DNA of 64,000 nt. Source: Schistosoma haematobium (lineage: Eukaryota > Platyhelminthes > Trematoda > Strigeidida > Schistosomatidae). Numbering within the stretch: the stretch's first letter is position 1; the number at the start of each line of letters is the position of its first letter. The stretch spans positions 21,343,287 to 21,407,286 of the forward strand of contig NC_067195.1 in NCBI RefSeq assembly GCF_000699445.3, read 5' to 3'. Position numbers and translations under genes: made by a program. Positions 48,863 through 60,448 of this stretch are shown here, in pieces. Below the pieces are notes generated by a model, which saw only the letters and a program-made list of their open reading frames with translations, did not search any database and had not been told where the DNA came from.

Positions 48863-49110
48863 GTAGGTCTTCGACATTTGTTGCTGAAGGATCGCGGTCA
48901 CGCATTCGCACCAGATCAGAAGTGGGTACGCAGTGATACTCATCTCTTACAACCGTTGGCCAGCTTAGAACTAGTGCTTCTTAAGTTATCAACAGACTTG
49001 CAGATAGAACTTCGAACCTCTTCACTTCTGACTTTTAATTTAACTGGGTTGGCATACTTCCGTTCAAAAGGTGTTACTAGCAATGGCATCTTTTTATCAT
49101 TCCCCATCGA
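48863..49110 (+). repeat. LTR-B copy, right fragment (outer layer of the nest)
   Basis: Continues the LTR started at 43656: GTAGGTCTTCGACA, CGCACCAGATCA, GTTGGCCAGCTTAGA, AGGTGTTACTAGCAATGGC follow the order of LTR-B, with a deletion of about 30 bp near the start. The 3' end is approximate. Confidence 0.65.
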
Positions 49111-50219
49111 TGTTTTTCTTGTTCATGTAAAAAATAAGCTGTTTCTACTGTTTCGTCTGCTTATGATCTATCAGCATGGGAGTTTGCTCACTACTTAGTA
49201 TTTTGGGGCCCCAGTAATTTCCTTTTATGAAACAGGTGGAATATTTGTTATACAAAAATTGGAAATGTTTGACTGATCAATAATTGTCAAGCTGAATATC
49301 ATTAATTTTCCTGTGTTGTGTATACTCAACTCTTGACCTTGCTTGGTAATATCTTTGACCTCAGACATGTCTGGTTTCACGCTACATTTAGCTTAGTACA
49401 TCGGACGTTTTTCTCTGAAAACATGAAAAATAAAGATTTGTTATGTAATTGCGACGATTTTTATTAAAACAATATATTGGGTTAATTACTTATGACTTAT
49501 GAATAAAGTTTATTACCTCGACTGTAATTTGGTTCTCATGTTCTTTGGGTCATAAGTTATAAACGGATTTATTGACCTTGCTTCATTAACGGATGAGAGC
49601 AAAATTTTGACGTAACAATACGGCTGGCCATGAGATCTCGCATGTCGGTATTTTTTATTTGGGACTTATCCGCTGGACTTACTTTGTAACTTGATTAGAC
49701 CATGACAAACGTTAAGTCAATATAGAAAAGATGTTTTACGAAGAAATGGCACAAATAGACTTGCCATGCTGATCAGACTGCTGACAGGATAAACACCTGT
49801 ATGCTGGGATATCATCCGATGTGATTTATGTAGTTTCCTCAAATAAGCATAATTCGATAGCAAACACATTCAAAAAGATTGTGTTGGTTTAGCTGGATAG
49901 TGCGACATATAAGAAATTTTATTCAATGGCTGAGTATACATTATGTACAATTGTGCCAAATAACGTCAAGGTAACCTTGGAGCATATGAGTAGTAACCGA
50001 GGGGGTTATTTTCAATCAAGATTAGAAAGTAACTTTCGAGCAGTATCCAAAGTTATTTTGGGGGTTTATTTAAGAAATTAGTATGATTTTAATTTACCAA
50101 GGTATTCCCAACTTGTGTACAGTATTTTTCTGAACAAAACCAAAATAACCTTGTAACGGCCTTGGAAGACTTCAGTAATAATTTGAATGTGATATGTCTT
50201 CATTTACCCCAATTTTATT
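49111..50219. other. intergenic sequence
   Basis: No recognised family or exon. Confidence 0.45.
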
Positions 50220-52803
50220 ATTATTATAATTTTCAGACCGAAGTATTTACAACCCCAGGAGTTGTTATGCCATCTGTCTAACTGTCTAACTCTAAGATGT
50301 CGTCCAAAAAATCTGAATACATACAAATATGTTTATGTTACCAATATCTACGTGACTCCAGACTGCACATCATCTGAGCTATCTGTTTTCGCTGATGAAT
50401 TCACTGAGTTCGCTGTTACTGCCTTCAGTGGTTCACTTTCAGTTGTATGTGATGATTTCAATTCATGTGACTGTAGCTTCCTTACGTCACTAGGTCACAA
50501 AAATGTAGTAAAATTTCCTACCCGTTTGGATGCTCATTTAAACTTCGTTTTCATTAATGATATGGGTATATATGCGACTCGTGAACGTGCTCCACTGTCT
50601 AGCTCAGATCACTGTATAATTCGTGTTCTACCTAAAGTATATGGAAAGCATGGGAAGAGTACACTCTTACATCAAACCAAGAAAGTCAAATATAGGAATT
50701 ACTCAGAAAATATCCGAAATCTGAAAAACATGTTTCATACGACTAACTGGGAATTATTTACAGATGACTCACTGGAAATCACTACTGATGTTATCACTTT
50801 GTTGTCTTAAATTCTGCCTTGATATTTGTTGTCCCACTGAAACCATTTTTGTAAGTTTTGATCGACTTACATCTCCACAAATAAAACGACTACGGAGGGT
50901 GAAAGAAAGAATGTACAAGGAGAAGAACTCTTATGAAGTTCGTAAGCTAAATGGTCCGATGAACCTAGAGATTAAACGTATCAACTCTATGTTTACTCAA
51001 AAACTCTTGTCCTGCGAAAACTCTCCAAGTATGTGGAAACTCTTTAAAGAACTTACAGATGACAGACAGTTTAGGAGCGAGAACCAGCTGAATGTTTATG
51101 ACTTCAATAAGTCTTTTGTACGTCAGTCATCTGATGTGATGCCCCCTTTATCCACAGGTTTAAATAATAGCTGTGTTTCTACTTTCGCTGAGACTGATGT
51201 CCGAAGATATCTCCAGTCACTTAATTCATCTCGATGCTTAGGACCTGATGGTATCCCAAACATCCTTTTTAAAAAGTGCGCTGACGTCCTATGTTATCCG
51301 TTCACAACTATCTTTAACAGATCCTTCTTATCGAATCTCATACCGAAAATGAGGAGAAAGATGAAGATAATTCCTGCACCCAAGAAAGCATCTGGCGATA
51401 AGAATGTAAAATTTAGACCTATTGCAATAGCTTCACCCTTCCTCAAAACAATGGAAAAATTATTAATACTTCCACTTCAGCCTGCGATTAAAGAGCATAT
51501 TGATCCGTATCAGTTTGCCTACAGATGTAAAAGAAGCACCTTAGATGCTGTTGCAGTTCTCCATCACAACATAGTGTTCAACTTAGAAAAAGGTAAGAAG
51601 TATGTTCGATGTGCTTTTCTGAACTATACTTCAGCTTTTGATCCTATACCAAGGCAACGTCTACTTAACAAGTTAATCAGCGTCAACACTGACAGCTGGA
51701 TAACCAACTGGCTATGTTCCTACATCTCTGGAAGGGAACAGTACACTGTGTTTGGAGGAAAGTGTTCAGAGTCTCTGCTGTCTCATGAAGGTGTACCACA
51801 AGGAGCTGTTCTTTCACCTCTTCCTTTCGCTTTTTTTCTGCATGATCTGTCATCTTCCACAGAAAACACTTTTGTAAATTATGCGAATGATCTCACTGTA
51901 TGTATGCCTATCTCTTCCTCTTTACATCTAATAGAAATGAACGAGTTTTTGTCCCGTATTGATTGTTGGTCTGTTGGCAATGGTCCCATACTTAATCCGT
52001 CTAAATGTCAGGCTGTTAACTTTAGCATGAGACATGAACGGAATCTAAACACCATTTTGCGATCCCACAATGCTTGTACCATTGGAGACTCTTTGATAAA
52101 CAGTGTCGAAGGTCAATTATCTTGGTGTCACCTTTTCCTCTGATCTCTCTTGGTCTTCCCACATTTCATTGTTATCGAAGAAGGTTTTCCATCTGATTTA
52201 CTACATAAAGAGATTGCATGCTCTTGGGATTGCTCGTCATTTACTCTTACAATTTGTCAATTCTTGCATAATACCTATCATTCTTTACTGTCCTCCATTA
52301 TTCTTCCCCAGGCTTTTGAGAAAAGACTTTGCTGTGTTGCGGAGAGTGCTGAAGGCAGTTGGCAAGATGTGTGGTGAATCTTTCGAGGTCATAATTAATA
52401 TGGTAGTGGATAGACATCTAAAGTCATGCAGGCAGGTGTTATTTTATCAGATACTAACCATCCCCTTCACTCTTATCTTTCTCCTTGTATATCTTCTGGT
52501 AGAACGAGACGTAATTACACTAGAATCCAAGTACGCAAGCAAAAGTATAAAAGTTCCATAATACCTTACCTAGCAAATATACTCTGTGACGAACTAGTTG
52601 TTAGAGTTAACCTAGTCAATAACCTGCATTCTTAACATGTCTCTAATTTGAAAAGTTTTACAGTTTTTCGGTTTTATATTTTTAAACCTTTTTTCGTCTT
52701 TGTTACTGTTCTTTGCGTGAGTAACTTGTTGAAATACCCTGTGCTGAGAATTTTTTATTGTACCAAAATATAATATTGAATAAAGCCATCAATAATAATA
52801 ATC
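50220..52803 (+). mobile_element. CR1-like non-LTR retrotransposon, 5'-truncated
   Basis: The plus-strand element begins within the endonuclease, continues through a full RT region and ends in ATATTGAATAAAGCCATC with an (AAT)n tail at 52792-52803. The 3' end is shared with the fragment at 24850-24934. The polyprotein style (GPDGIPNILFKKC, FRPIAIASPFLKTMEKL, EGVPQGAVLSPL) is that of the CR1/jockey-like branch, of which SR1 is the known schistosome example. I could not identify target duplications. Confidence 0.85.
50262..52635 (+). pseudogene. broken endonuclease/RT of the CR1-like element
   Basis: Piece 50262-50810 is the C-terminal part of the endonuclease (SVVCDDFNSCDCSF; LDAHLNFVFIND; SSSDHCII, the SDH motif). 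A frameshift near 50800 leads into 50764-52143, the RT. Motif A reads FLNYTSAFDP, with Asn in place of the catalytic Asp. Motif B, GVPQGAVLSPL, is kept. Motif C reads YAND in place of YADD. A second frameshift near 52110 leads to the C-terminal part (LGVTFSSDLSWSSHI), and a third to 52426-52635 (VRVNLVNNLHS and stop). Two lost catalytic Asp residues and three frameshifts make it inactive. Confidence 0.88.
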
Positions 52804-52889
52804 AAACCTATAAAAAGAAAGGATTCTTAGTTCAAATATGGGATGTTTGGAGTCTGAAGAAGTTGCATACTGTTGTAGAAATGATCTCT

Positions 52890-53098
52890 GATCAGCCACC
52901 TTGATTGTGATAAAGAATGTTGGGCAATCTATGGTGCAAATTCTAGATATCAGTGATTTTAGTACACATAACCGAGATGTCGATCAAATACAATCCCAGG
53001 AACCAGGTGAGTCAGTTCCAATTTCAGTTGCTAATTCTAATGCCAGTGAGCATATTCAAAATAATACAGCATCTGTATCCAATGGACAGTCTGACTGA
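52890..53098 (+). CDS. possible exon (weak)
   Basis: After CTCTGATCAG (52881-52890) an open frame encodes a hydrophilic peptide, including VQILDISDFSTHNRDVD and SVANSNASEHIQNNT, to a stop at 53096-53098. It contains a consensus donor, CAG|GTGAGT, at 53006, so the exon may end there. The composition is coding-like and differs from the flanking retroelements. No family is recognised. Confidence 0.3.
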
Positions 53099-53423
53099 CA
53101 TAAAATGAACCTTAGGAGAACACGTTTAATCGATTACACAAATTAAGATTCCAATTTAAGCTGTGGCAGTTGTGGCGTTCGTGTGATCTAATGGTCCCTA
53201 CGTGCTCGACGTCTGCCAGATTTCTAATTCTAAATACAATACGTTCGTTTGGGCTCACCTAGTTCTGTTTGGTCTGAATTGAGTCATTTAATGTACTCCT
53301 GTTTTGTATAACAATTCAAATACCTCAAAATATTACAGCTATCTTTGTTGTTCAAGGATGATATACAAAGCTAAATAAAAAATATGAGGAGAGAAAGTAT
53401 TTTACATAATCATCTCGATTGCA

Positions 53424-53772
53424 AAAAGATGTAAGCACCTCTCTTTAGAACCTTTATGGCACCGTAGGCTAAGGAACAATCCGATATTTCTCTACAAAGC
53501 AATATATGGACTCTCATTTCTAACCTCCTGCGCAACTATGATCCATGACTCAGCCTGTAGACGAAGTAACAACACATATACACTACTTACCGTAAAACAC
53601 CAAAAACAAATGCGTTGTAAGCTTTTTTTACAGTGCGGTATAGTTCATTGTGTAACAGGTTGCCTATACCTATCCGTAACTGTGACACTTCTACCTAATT
53701 CAAAAGGCTAATAACCCTGTTACTAGACTCTAAAGAGCTTCAACTATTCCTTGAACTCCCACCTACAAATGA
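53424..53772 (+). pseudogene. C-terminal relic of a second CR1-like reverse transcriptase
   Basis: The plus-strand translation gives LSLEPLWHRRLRNNPIFLYK, then, after a frameshift at the T-run (about 53625), VRYSSLCNRLPIPIRNCDTS and KRLITLLLDSKELQLF. The LxxRRL...FLYK and R...WNxLP patterns are typical of the far C terminus of CR1-type polyproteins. It does not match the C terminus of the element at 50-52.6 kb, so it comes from another family. Confidence 0.6.
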
Positions 53773-53911
53773 TGCACTTCATTATGAACCGCCTAATATC
53801 TAGAGAGAACAAGAATATAACGGGCCTCATTGTTATTAATATGAATATAACTAAATTACAGAACATATGGTTTATCTTCTCCTTTTATTCATTGATTATT
53901 AACCATGGCGT

Positions 53912-54270
53912 TGTAGCGTGGAGTCGAGTCGAAATTGACTATGAACACCACTACAAAGGAACGCGTGCCAGGATATCCAGAAAATCCCCCGGGAGCCAAA
54001 TATCAGAAGGCAGTTAACGGACCAAGTCGAGATAATATTTGCTGGCGATCTCGTGGCATCGAAAGAATACCGAGATCGTGCCAGGTTTCAAGCTTGGTTA
54101 CAGAGCGTAACCGAATTCGCGCGAGGTCACAATCAAAAGTGTGAGAATAATGATGTTTTTAGCACAGTTAAACAAAGAGCACCTTAAAACAGTGACTGGT
54201 ACAATTGGTTATAATACTAATTGTTTTTATTAAACCAGTCGTGTTCTCGTGATGAAAGTGAGTCACTATA
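53912..54270 (-). repeat. LTR-A copy of gypsy element 1
   Basis: 359 bp, TGTAGCGTGGAGTCGAG to GAGTCACTATA. It is homologous to the 407-bp LTRs at 59483 and 61565 but lacks about 45 bp (between CACGTGCC and AGCCAAATA in those). Relative to the minus-strand element it is the 3' LTR. The outer terminal dinucleotide is mutated (TATA for TACA). Confidence 0.8.
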
Positions 54271-54829
54271 GGAGCTCCCCGCTAGAAAGGGTTAACACTT
54301 TCGATATGTAGCGGTTTAAATCGTGGGACTGATCGGCTGACAAGCGATTGTAGGACGGAAGAATTGGCGGAACAGGAAAGTGATAGTTGATCGTCGAGTT
54401 GCCAACGAAGTTCTTTTTCGGAGGACGGTACCAGGGGCGATGTGCTGTATTTGTTGCTTGAGTTGGCATGCTACACCAGAGTGGTTTGTATTCAAAATCT
54501 CAGAGATTGAGTTCAGAGGGGTCCGGACCAGAAACGCTGCAGACGTAGGACGAAACCACGTTGATCCGAGGAACCAGAAGCGACCATAACGACCGAGTTC
54601 GAGACCAAACGTGTACCAAGCATTCGAAACCAATATATCGACTGAGTGCGTTGACAAGAGCGTGGGTGATCAGGCCAGCTTTCGCCAAAGTTGACTGAAG
54701 TCGACGATACCAAACGAGGATGGTCGGAGGCGTGGGCTCAGGATACAGAAAAGAAATCGAAAAAAGGGAAGTGTAGTATGCATGTAGTATAGGAATAGTC
54801 CTACACCGTATCGGTTGTTAACTGCGTGG

Positions 54830-55740
54830 CTAGTCGCGGAAGCGTACGGGAAACCGTACTCGGCGACCGGAACGTGGGACGGTAGTTTCGTTCGTATCGC
54901 GTGAGCCTACAATCTCATTCGAAGTCAAGGGCGGAGTGGTCTGCTGATCTGGACGTGAGACTGTCGTCTCTTCCGTAGATGGTGCAGATGACACGTGCTG
55001 TTGACCGGGACGTGAGAATGTGGTCTCAGATGTATCTAGCGTGGGATCTGAAGAAGATCCAAGGATCCCGCTAGTAAATTTGATAGGTCTGGAATTGAAT
55101 CTCAAGTTATCAGATAGGGCACTGTCATCGACGTGTGCTGGTTTGGGACAATCAATACTGACGATCTCGATCGGCCATGTCTTTTCGTGACGAGCGATCA
55201 CGTGAAAAGGGCCTTCGTAAGGTTGTTGCCAAGGTTTGCGTACCGAATCTACTCGTATGAAAACATGTGAACAGGTAGATAACTCTCGAGGGAGAGCGAC
55301 CTGTCGATGTTGTATTCGAGTTGACACCGGAGACAGTGTTCGCATAAATGCAGACAGTCGTTGGACTTAATCTGATTTACCGAAATCGTTACTGCTCCGT
55401 GGTGTGAAAAATTCCCCGGGCTGACGCAATCTCGTGCCGTATACAAGTTCAGGGGCAGAAAATTGGATGTCTGCCTTCAAGCTCGTTCTGATTCCTAAGA
55501 GGACGAGCGATAAGGTTTCGTACCAGTTGTCGTTTTCGTGTGCTCGCAGAGCACTTTTAAGTTGGCAATGGAACCGTTCAACTTAACCATTTGATGCTGG
55601 GTGGAAGACGGTGATGCGTATGCGTTCCGTACCAAGCAGCCGGGTCAGCGAGGAGAATAGTTAATAGGGGAAATTTTCTCGAATAAAGCGTGGAATTCAT
55701 CATCACGCGAATAAAAAGTGTCAAGAATTCGGTACACGTA
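54830..55740 (-). pseudogene. integrase C-terminal fragment of gypsy element 1
   Basis: The open piece 54830-55345 encodes STCSHVFIRVDSVRKPW, YEGPFHVIARHEKTW, then a short deletion where the copy at 60 kb has FKVARHGRV, then EIVSIDCPKPAH and a Ser/Thr/Pro-rich end closing with RSGRRVRFPVRFRD. This is the GPY/F-type C-terminal domain of Ty3/gypsy integrases. Upstream (55350-55740) the frame is broken. Confidence 0.8.
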
Positions 55741-55825
55741 CATGGGAGTCTATTATATTAATGCTACTGTAGTCGCTATCCGTCATGTCAAGTATATTAT
55801 ATATTAAAAAATAATAAGAAGTTCG

Positions 55826-58800
55826 ATCATACGGAGCCTGAAATGTCCTAAGTTCTTGTGAGTTGCTCAGTGTTTTATTTTTCTTACCCTGAAAGTCCTA
55901 CAAATTTATGCTCTTTGATATCCTTTGGTTTGCTGTTAGTCCTTACCATCTTTAAACCACATATAATCTATCCTGTTTTTTAACTTTTACCATTATTTAT
56001 CTTCATAGCAGTGTGATATACTAAATGGATGTCTAACCCATAATACAATTTCTTTAACTATCTGATTCGCCTGTAACATGGAACTAGTAGAGACAGTGTA
56101 TCCCAACTATGGGCTTTGATTAAAGAAAAATTCATACCACAAACGTAAGGGAGTCTAACATCACAAAAGGAGGGGGGGTGACGTTACTGGTCAGCAAACA
56201 TGATGATGAGTAGATAACTTCAATCCATCCATGTCTGTAGGGCAGAACATTTTGTTTAATTACGGCTCCTTATGGTCTAGTGGAATGTCATTAACCAATG
56301 GTATTAATGCTGATTTATTATGCAAAATACTCCATTAAATCGTGTTTAGAACGCTGAATTGGTTTTAATTCCTACCGAGTAGTCCTATTACAAGCAATTA
56401 GACAATTCGCTAAAAACGATGCCTGCTCAAGACCCTATAAAATCATGTGTGAGTACACAAATAGTAATGATAATTATACATCGAAGTTGGCTTTTCCAAA
56501 CTCGATCCTGCTAACCCTTATTCAGATTATATTCAAAGAGAATAATATACAGGACGCATCCAACCAATACGACTGAAGGGCCAGTGAAACAGCGAATAGT
56601 AATAAATTACTAGGACCTTAGTTGATTGTAAAGCGATTAGCCATAAAAATAATTTAAGAAAAACAGAACATTTTGAAGTTCTACCAAAGTGCGTTGAAAT
56701 ATACAGTTTTGACGAGTGATTGAAGTCCTCAGATGAGAAACGTTAAGCTTGCCGCAAGAGTAATGATGCTACAACGATAGCATGATAAGTGTATTATCAA
56801 TCAATGTCGATGTTTGTACCATTATTGGTTTAAAGTATGACGTAAGACAGTGTCGTTGGAAGCTTCCCTTCAGAAGTGTCGAACTCTATTTAAGGGTCGA
56901 AGACTACAGATGGAGAGCGAAGGTGGACTGATGAAGTGTTTAAACGATTATGTTTGTTCGATAAGTGAACCGAAAAGTATCGAAAAAAACATAAGGAACC
57001 AAGAGTGTCACTCTGGACTCATGTCAATGATACCAATGAAAAACACTGTCAGTGTCGGGCTGGGGGCGAAAATGTCGTTTTCAATTTGCAGGAGATTCTC
57101 TCGACTGCGTAAACTGATGATTTGCGCGAATAACATTGTTGTCAGACGACCAACTGAACTGGACAGCTTTTAAATCATCTAGTAGTTGAACAGTTGATTG
57201 TCGTACCGACATCATCATTTAGATAACAGGTGCGAGGAAACAATACTTACTAAAATAATGAACGACGCCGAAATTAAATAGCTACAATAGTTCGGATGTG
57301 TTATAATGTCACGTCGAAAAAAAATCGTTCTTGCGTATATTGACAGTTGCACTAAACGTTTGTTTAGATATTATTATTGTAACAGTCGGATGTGTGAACA
57401 AAAACATATACGTAGACTGTGATGGCGTTCGTGGAGAATTTTAGAGGTGGTTTAGGTATTTTCTGAACTTGTATTGCATCTAGATAAACCGAAAACGGAA
57501 TTAAAATGACTTCCGTGTAATAAGGAAGTTCAGCCATGATTCACCGTGTCCGATAACAGAAAATACAGAGCGTATAGTAAACATTTATTAAAATGGTAAT
57601 CACCAATGTAACTAAGGTTTAGAAGGTTCAGATAACGTGACCATTTCGTAAAAGGTTGATGCAGTGAGATTTTTATCTAGCGTCAAGTAACATATTACGT
57701 ACGATGAAGTGTCTAGTTAGCACATGGCCTAAGATTGCTCGTGTACATGCAATGAGTTTTTCCACAATATGTCGGATTACGAGTCATAAATTTACATGAT
57801 TTCGACTAGAAATCGATGGCACTGACAGAATATATGACTACTCTACGTGAAAGCAACTACGAAACGTTATTAGGCATCATAAACACAGCACGAAAGTATC
57901 CAATGCAATTATGAAACTCGCCTGGGTTACTCTCGCTTCCAAGTGCTGGAAATTTGAAGAAGACAGTAGTTCAAATCTGGATTATATACGAGGTACTGTA
58001 GATTAACACAGCGTTGTAGACTGAATTTGTATAAGTCCAGAATTAATTTAAGCCAAATACGTAGCACTGCCCGACGAACAGTCTAAACGAGACTAAAGAT
58101 TGCAGGAAATTTATATTTTAAACTCATCGTAAGTTTCTAGCATTCGTATCCTCTGTTTGATCATGGAACTCAGCAACTGGAAATTAGGCAGGCAGTGGTC
58201 ACGTAATTAAAAACTTCTAGTAAATAGTTGATAGTGGTTAAACAGAAACATGAATGTACAATCGACAGTGAATCTTGTCTCGCTTATACAATTGGATAAG
58301 TTACAAACAGATGTGCGTTCATGTTTCCTTGTGGCCATACTTATGAGTGGTTGATATTTTAACAGACATATTACACGAAAGCATCTACAAGCTTCTAATG
58401 CTCGCTAAAGAGCCACGATAGTCAACTAGACGGGAATATTGTGACCAACAGCTAACGTCGTAGTCACACCTCTCAGTCAGCACCTAACATGGATCAACCT
58501 TTCGTCTTATCAAGGTACTATGGATGCTTTGAGGACTGTGTAACACGAAGGACGTTGTTACAGAAATATATCAGTGAGAATAAGCACAAGAGAAAGTGTG
58601 ACCACCACCGCATGGGCCAGTTCATGGCGTACGATTAACTGATGCACGTTGGTTGTCCTTTACCTTGACAGGGATCGATGATCTGTCTGATATTCAGTGA
58701 CCCAACTGCTTGATGCTTTGGCCAGGGCTCAGTGACATTTCACTGGCCCTACAGGACTTTAACCTAGGTGGGACAACTCACAAGCACATGCAAATAGAAA

Positions 58801-59169
58801 TACATTGAGCTAGTTGAGTGTCAGTTTTCCATGTAAAGTGATTGAATGAATTAAAATGTATTAATTTTGAAAAGGTCTTTATCTTCTCCCAGCAACATAG
58901 TTTTGTATGTGTGTGAAGGTATAAACTACTTTACAGAGGACTGTTGAACTTCTCAACGAATAAGGATTTGTAAAAAATCATAGAGAATTAATTACGTACT
59001 AAGTTTAGGTTAACTACTTTCACAGTGTCCAACGAATAGAATCTATTGATCTGAAACATGATCACATTAAATTTATTCCACCTATCATGCTAAAACTGGA
59101 ACGGGTTTATTACAGCATCCGGTTGTGACAGCTTAAATTTACCTTAGAGACGTCAAGGATATTCAGGGC
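55826..59169. other. gene-free block of unusual texture
   Basis: Compared with 10-37 kb this stretch has fewer A/T homopolymers and more CG dinucleotides. The 107-codon plus frame at 56850-57173 is Ser/Arg/Lys-rich with no recognised domain. I found no LTR, RT motif or exon. It may be decayed retroelement interior belonging to the LTR-B copy on its right. Confidence 0.35.
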
Positions 59170-59474
59170 ATGACAATGCTGTTATCTGTAGCACGTGTAT
59201 GGTCAAAGGATCCAAAACCTAGTTAAACCAGAAGTTATGAATGCAGGAGTTTGGATATATACTTAGAAGGTAGTCAGTATGTTAAGAGGTGTTTGGTCCA
59301 AGCTGACTAGTTGTTACCAGGATTGAGTGGCATGACGTACTGTATGATAATCTAATGAGAATTTATAACCAAACGCCTTAAGCAGTAGTGCGTCCAGTAA
59401 AATTACTGAAAACAAGACTAATTTTGAAGGCTTACAGAACTAGTTATATTTGGGATTTATTTACCGCTACAATC
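59170..59474 (-). repeat. diverged LTR-B copy
   Basis: The minus strand from 59474 reads TGTAGCGGTAAATAAATCCC, then CTGTAAGCCTTC, then CTTAAGGCGTTTGG and AACAACTAGTCAGCTT, following LTR-B in order at lower identity. The distal end is approximate. The next element starts only 8 bp away. Confidence 0.55.
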
Positions 59475-59478
59475 TTAG

Positions 59479-59482
59479 AGTC
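59479..59482. repeat. 4-bp target duplication of gypsy element 2, left
   Basis: AGTC, repeated at 61972-61975 immediately outside the other LTR. Confidence 0.75.
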
Positions 59483-59889
59483 TGTAGCGTGGTGTCGAGT
59501 TGGGATTAACTATGAACACCGCTACCAAGAAACACGTGCCAAATAAATCAGAAGGCGTAGGTTGAACGTAACCAAAGAGATCCATAAAATCTCCGAGAAG
59601 CCAAATACCAGAAGGCAATTAGTGGACCAAGTCGATGTTTATATGCTGGCGACCTCGTGGCATCGAAAGGATACCGAGATCGTGCCAGGATACAACCTTG
59701 GTTACAGAAGGTAACCGAATTCGCGCGAAGTTACAATCGAAGTGCGAGAATAAGAATGGAAGCACAAAATAGCTGTCATTAGCACAGTCAAACAAAAGCA
59801 CATTAAAACAGTCACTGGTACACTTGGTTATAATAATAATTGTTTTTATTAAACCAGTCGTGTTCTCGTGATAAATGTGAGTCACTACA
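59483..59889 (-). repeat. LTR-A, 3' LTR of gypsy element 2
   Basis: 407 bp, TGTAGCGTGGTGTCGAG to GAGTCACTACA on the plus strand, with TGTAG/CTACA terminal inverted repeats. It differs from the other LTR at three positions that I can see (about 59643, 59653 and 59791). On the minus strand it is preceded by a G-rich run, AGCGGGGGGCTCC, in the place of the polypurine tract. Confidence 0.92.
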
Positions 59890-60448
59890 GGAGCCCCCCG
59901 CTAGAAAGGGTTAACACTTTCGATAAGTAGCGGTTTAAATCGTGGGACTGATCGGCTGACGAGCGATTGTAGGACGGAAGAATTGGCGAACAGGAAAGTG
60001 ATAGTTGATCGTCGAGTTGCCAACGAAGGTCGTTTTCGGAGAATGGTACCAGGGGCGATGTGCTGTATGTATTGCTTGAGTTGGCATGCTACACCAGAGT
60101 GGTTTGTATCCAGAATCTGAAGGTTGCGTTCGTAGGGAATGCGGACCAGAAACGCTGCAGACGTAGGACGAAACCACGTTGAGCCAAAGGACCAGAAGCG
60201 ACCGTAACGACCAAGTTCGAGACCAAGCGTGTGCCAAGCATTCGAAACCAATATATCGACTGAGTACGTTGACAAGAGCGTGGGTGATCAGGCCAGCTTT
60301 CGCCAAAGTTGACTGAAGTCGGCGGAACCAAACGGAGATGGTCGAAGGCGTAGGCTCAGGAAACAAAAAGAAAATCAAAAAAAAGAAGAGTGTAGCATGC
60401 GTGTAGCATAGGAATATTCCTACACCGTATCGGTTGTTGACTGTGCGA

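Larger units (their letters stand above)
53912..55825 (-). mobile_element. Ty3/gypsy element 1, one LTR, internally deleted
   Basis: The minus-strand order is integrase fragment, 3' noncoding region, 3' LTR. The internal part matches gypsy element 2 for about 1.5 kb, including the same upstream breakpoint in the integrase (about 55740-55790), and similarity stops near 55825. No second LTR is present, so the 5' side was lost or never copied. Confidence 0.8.
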
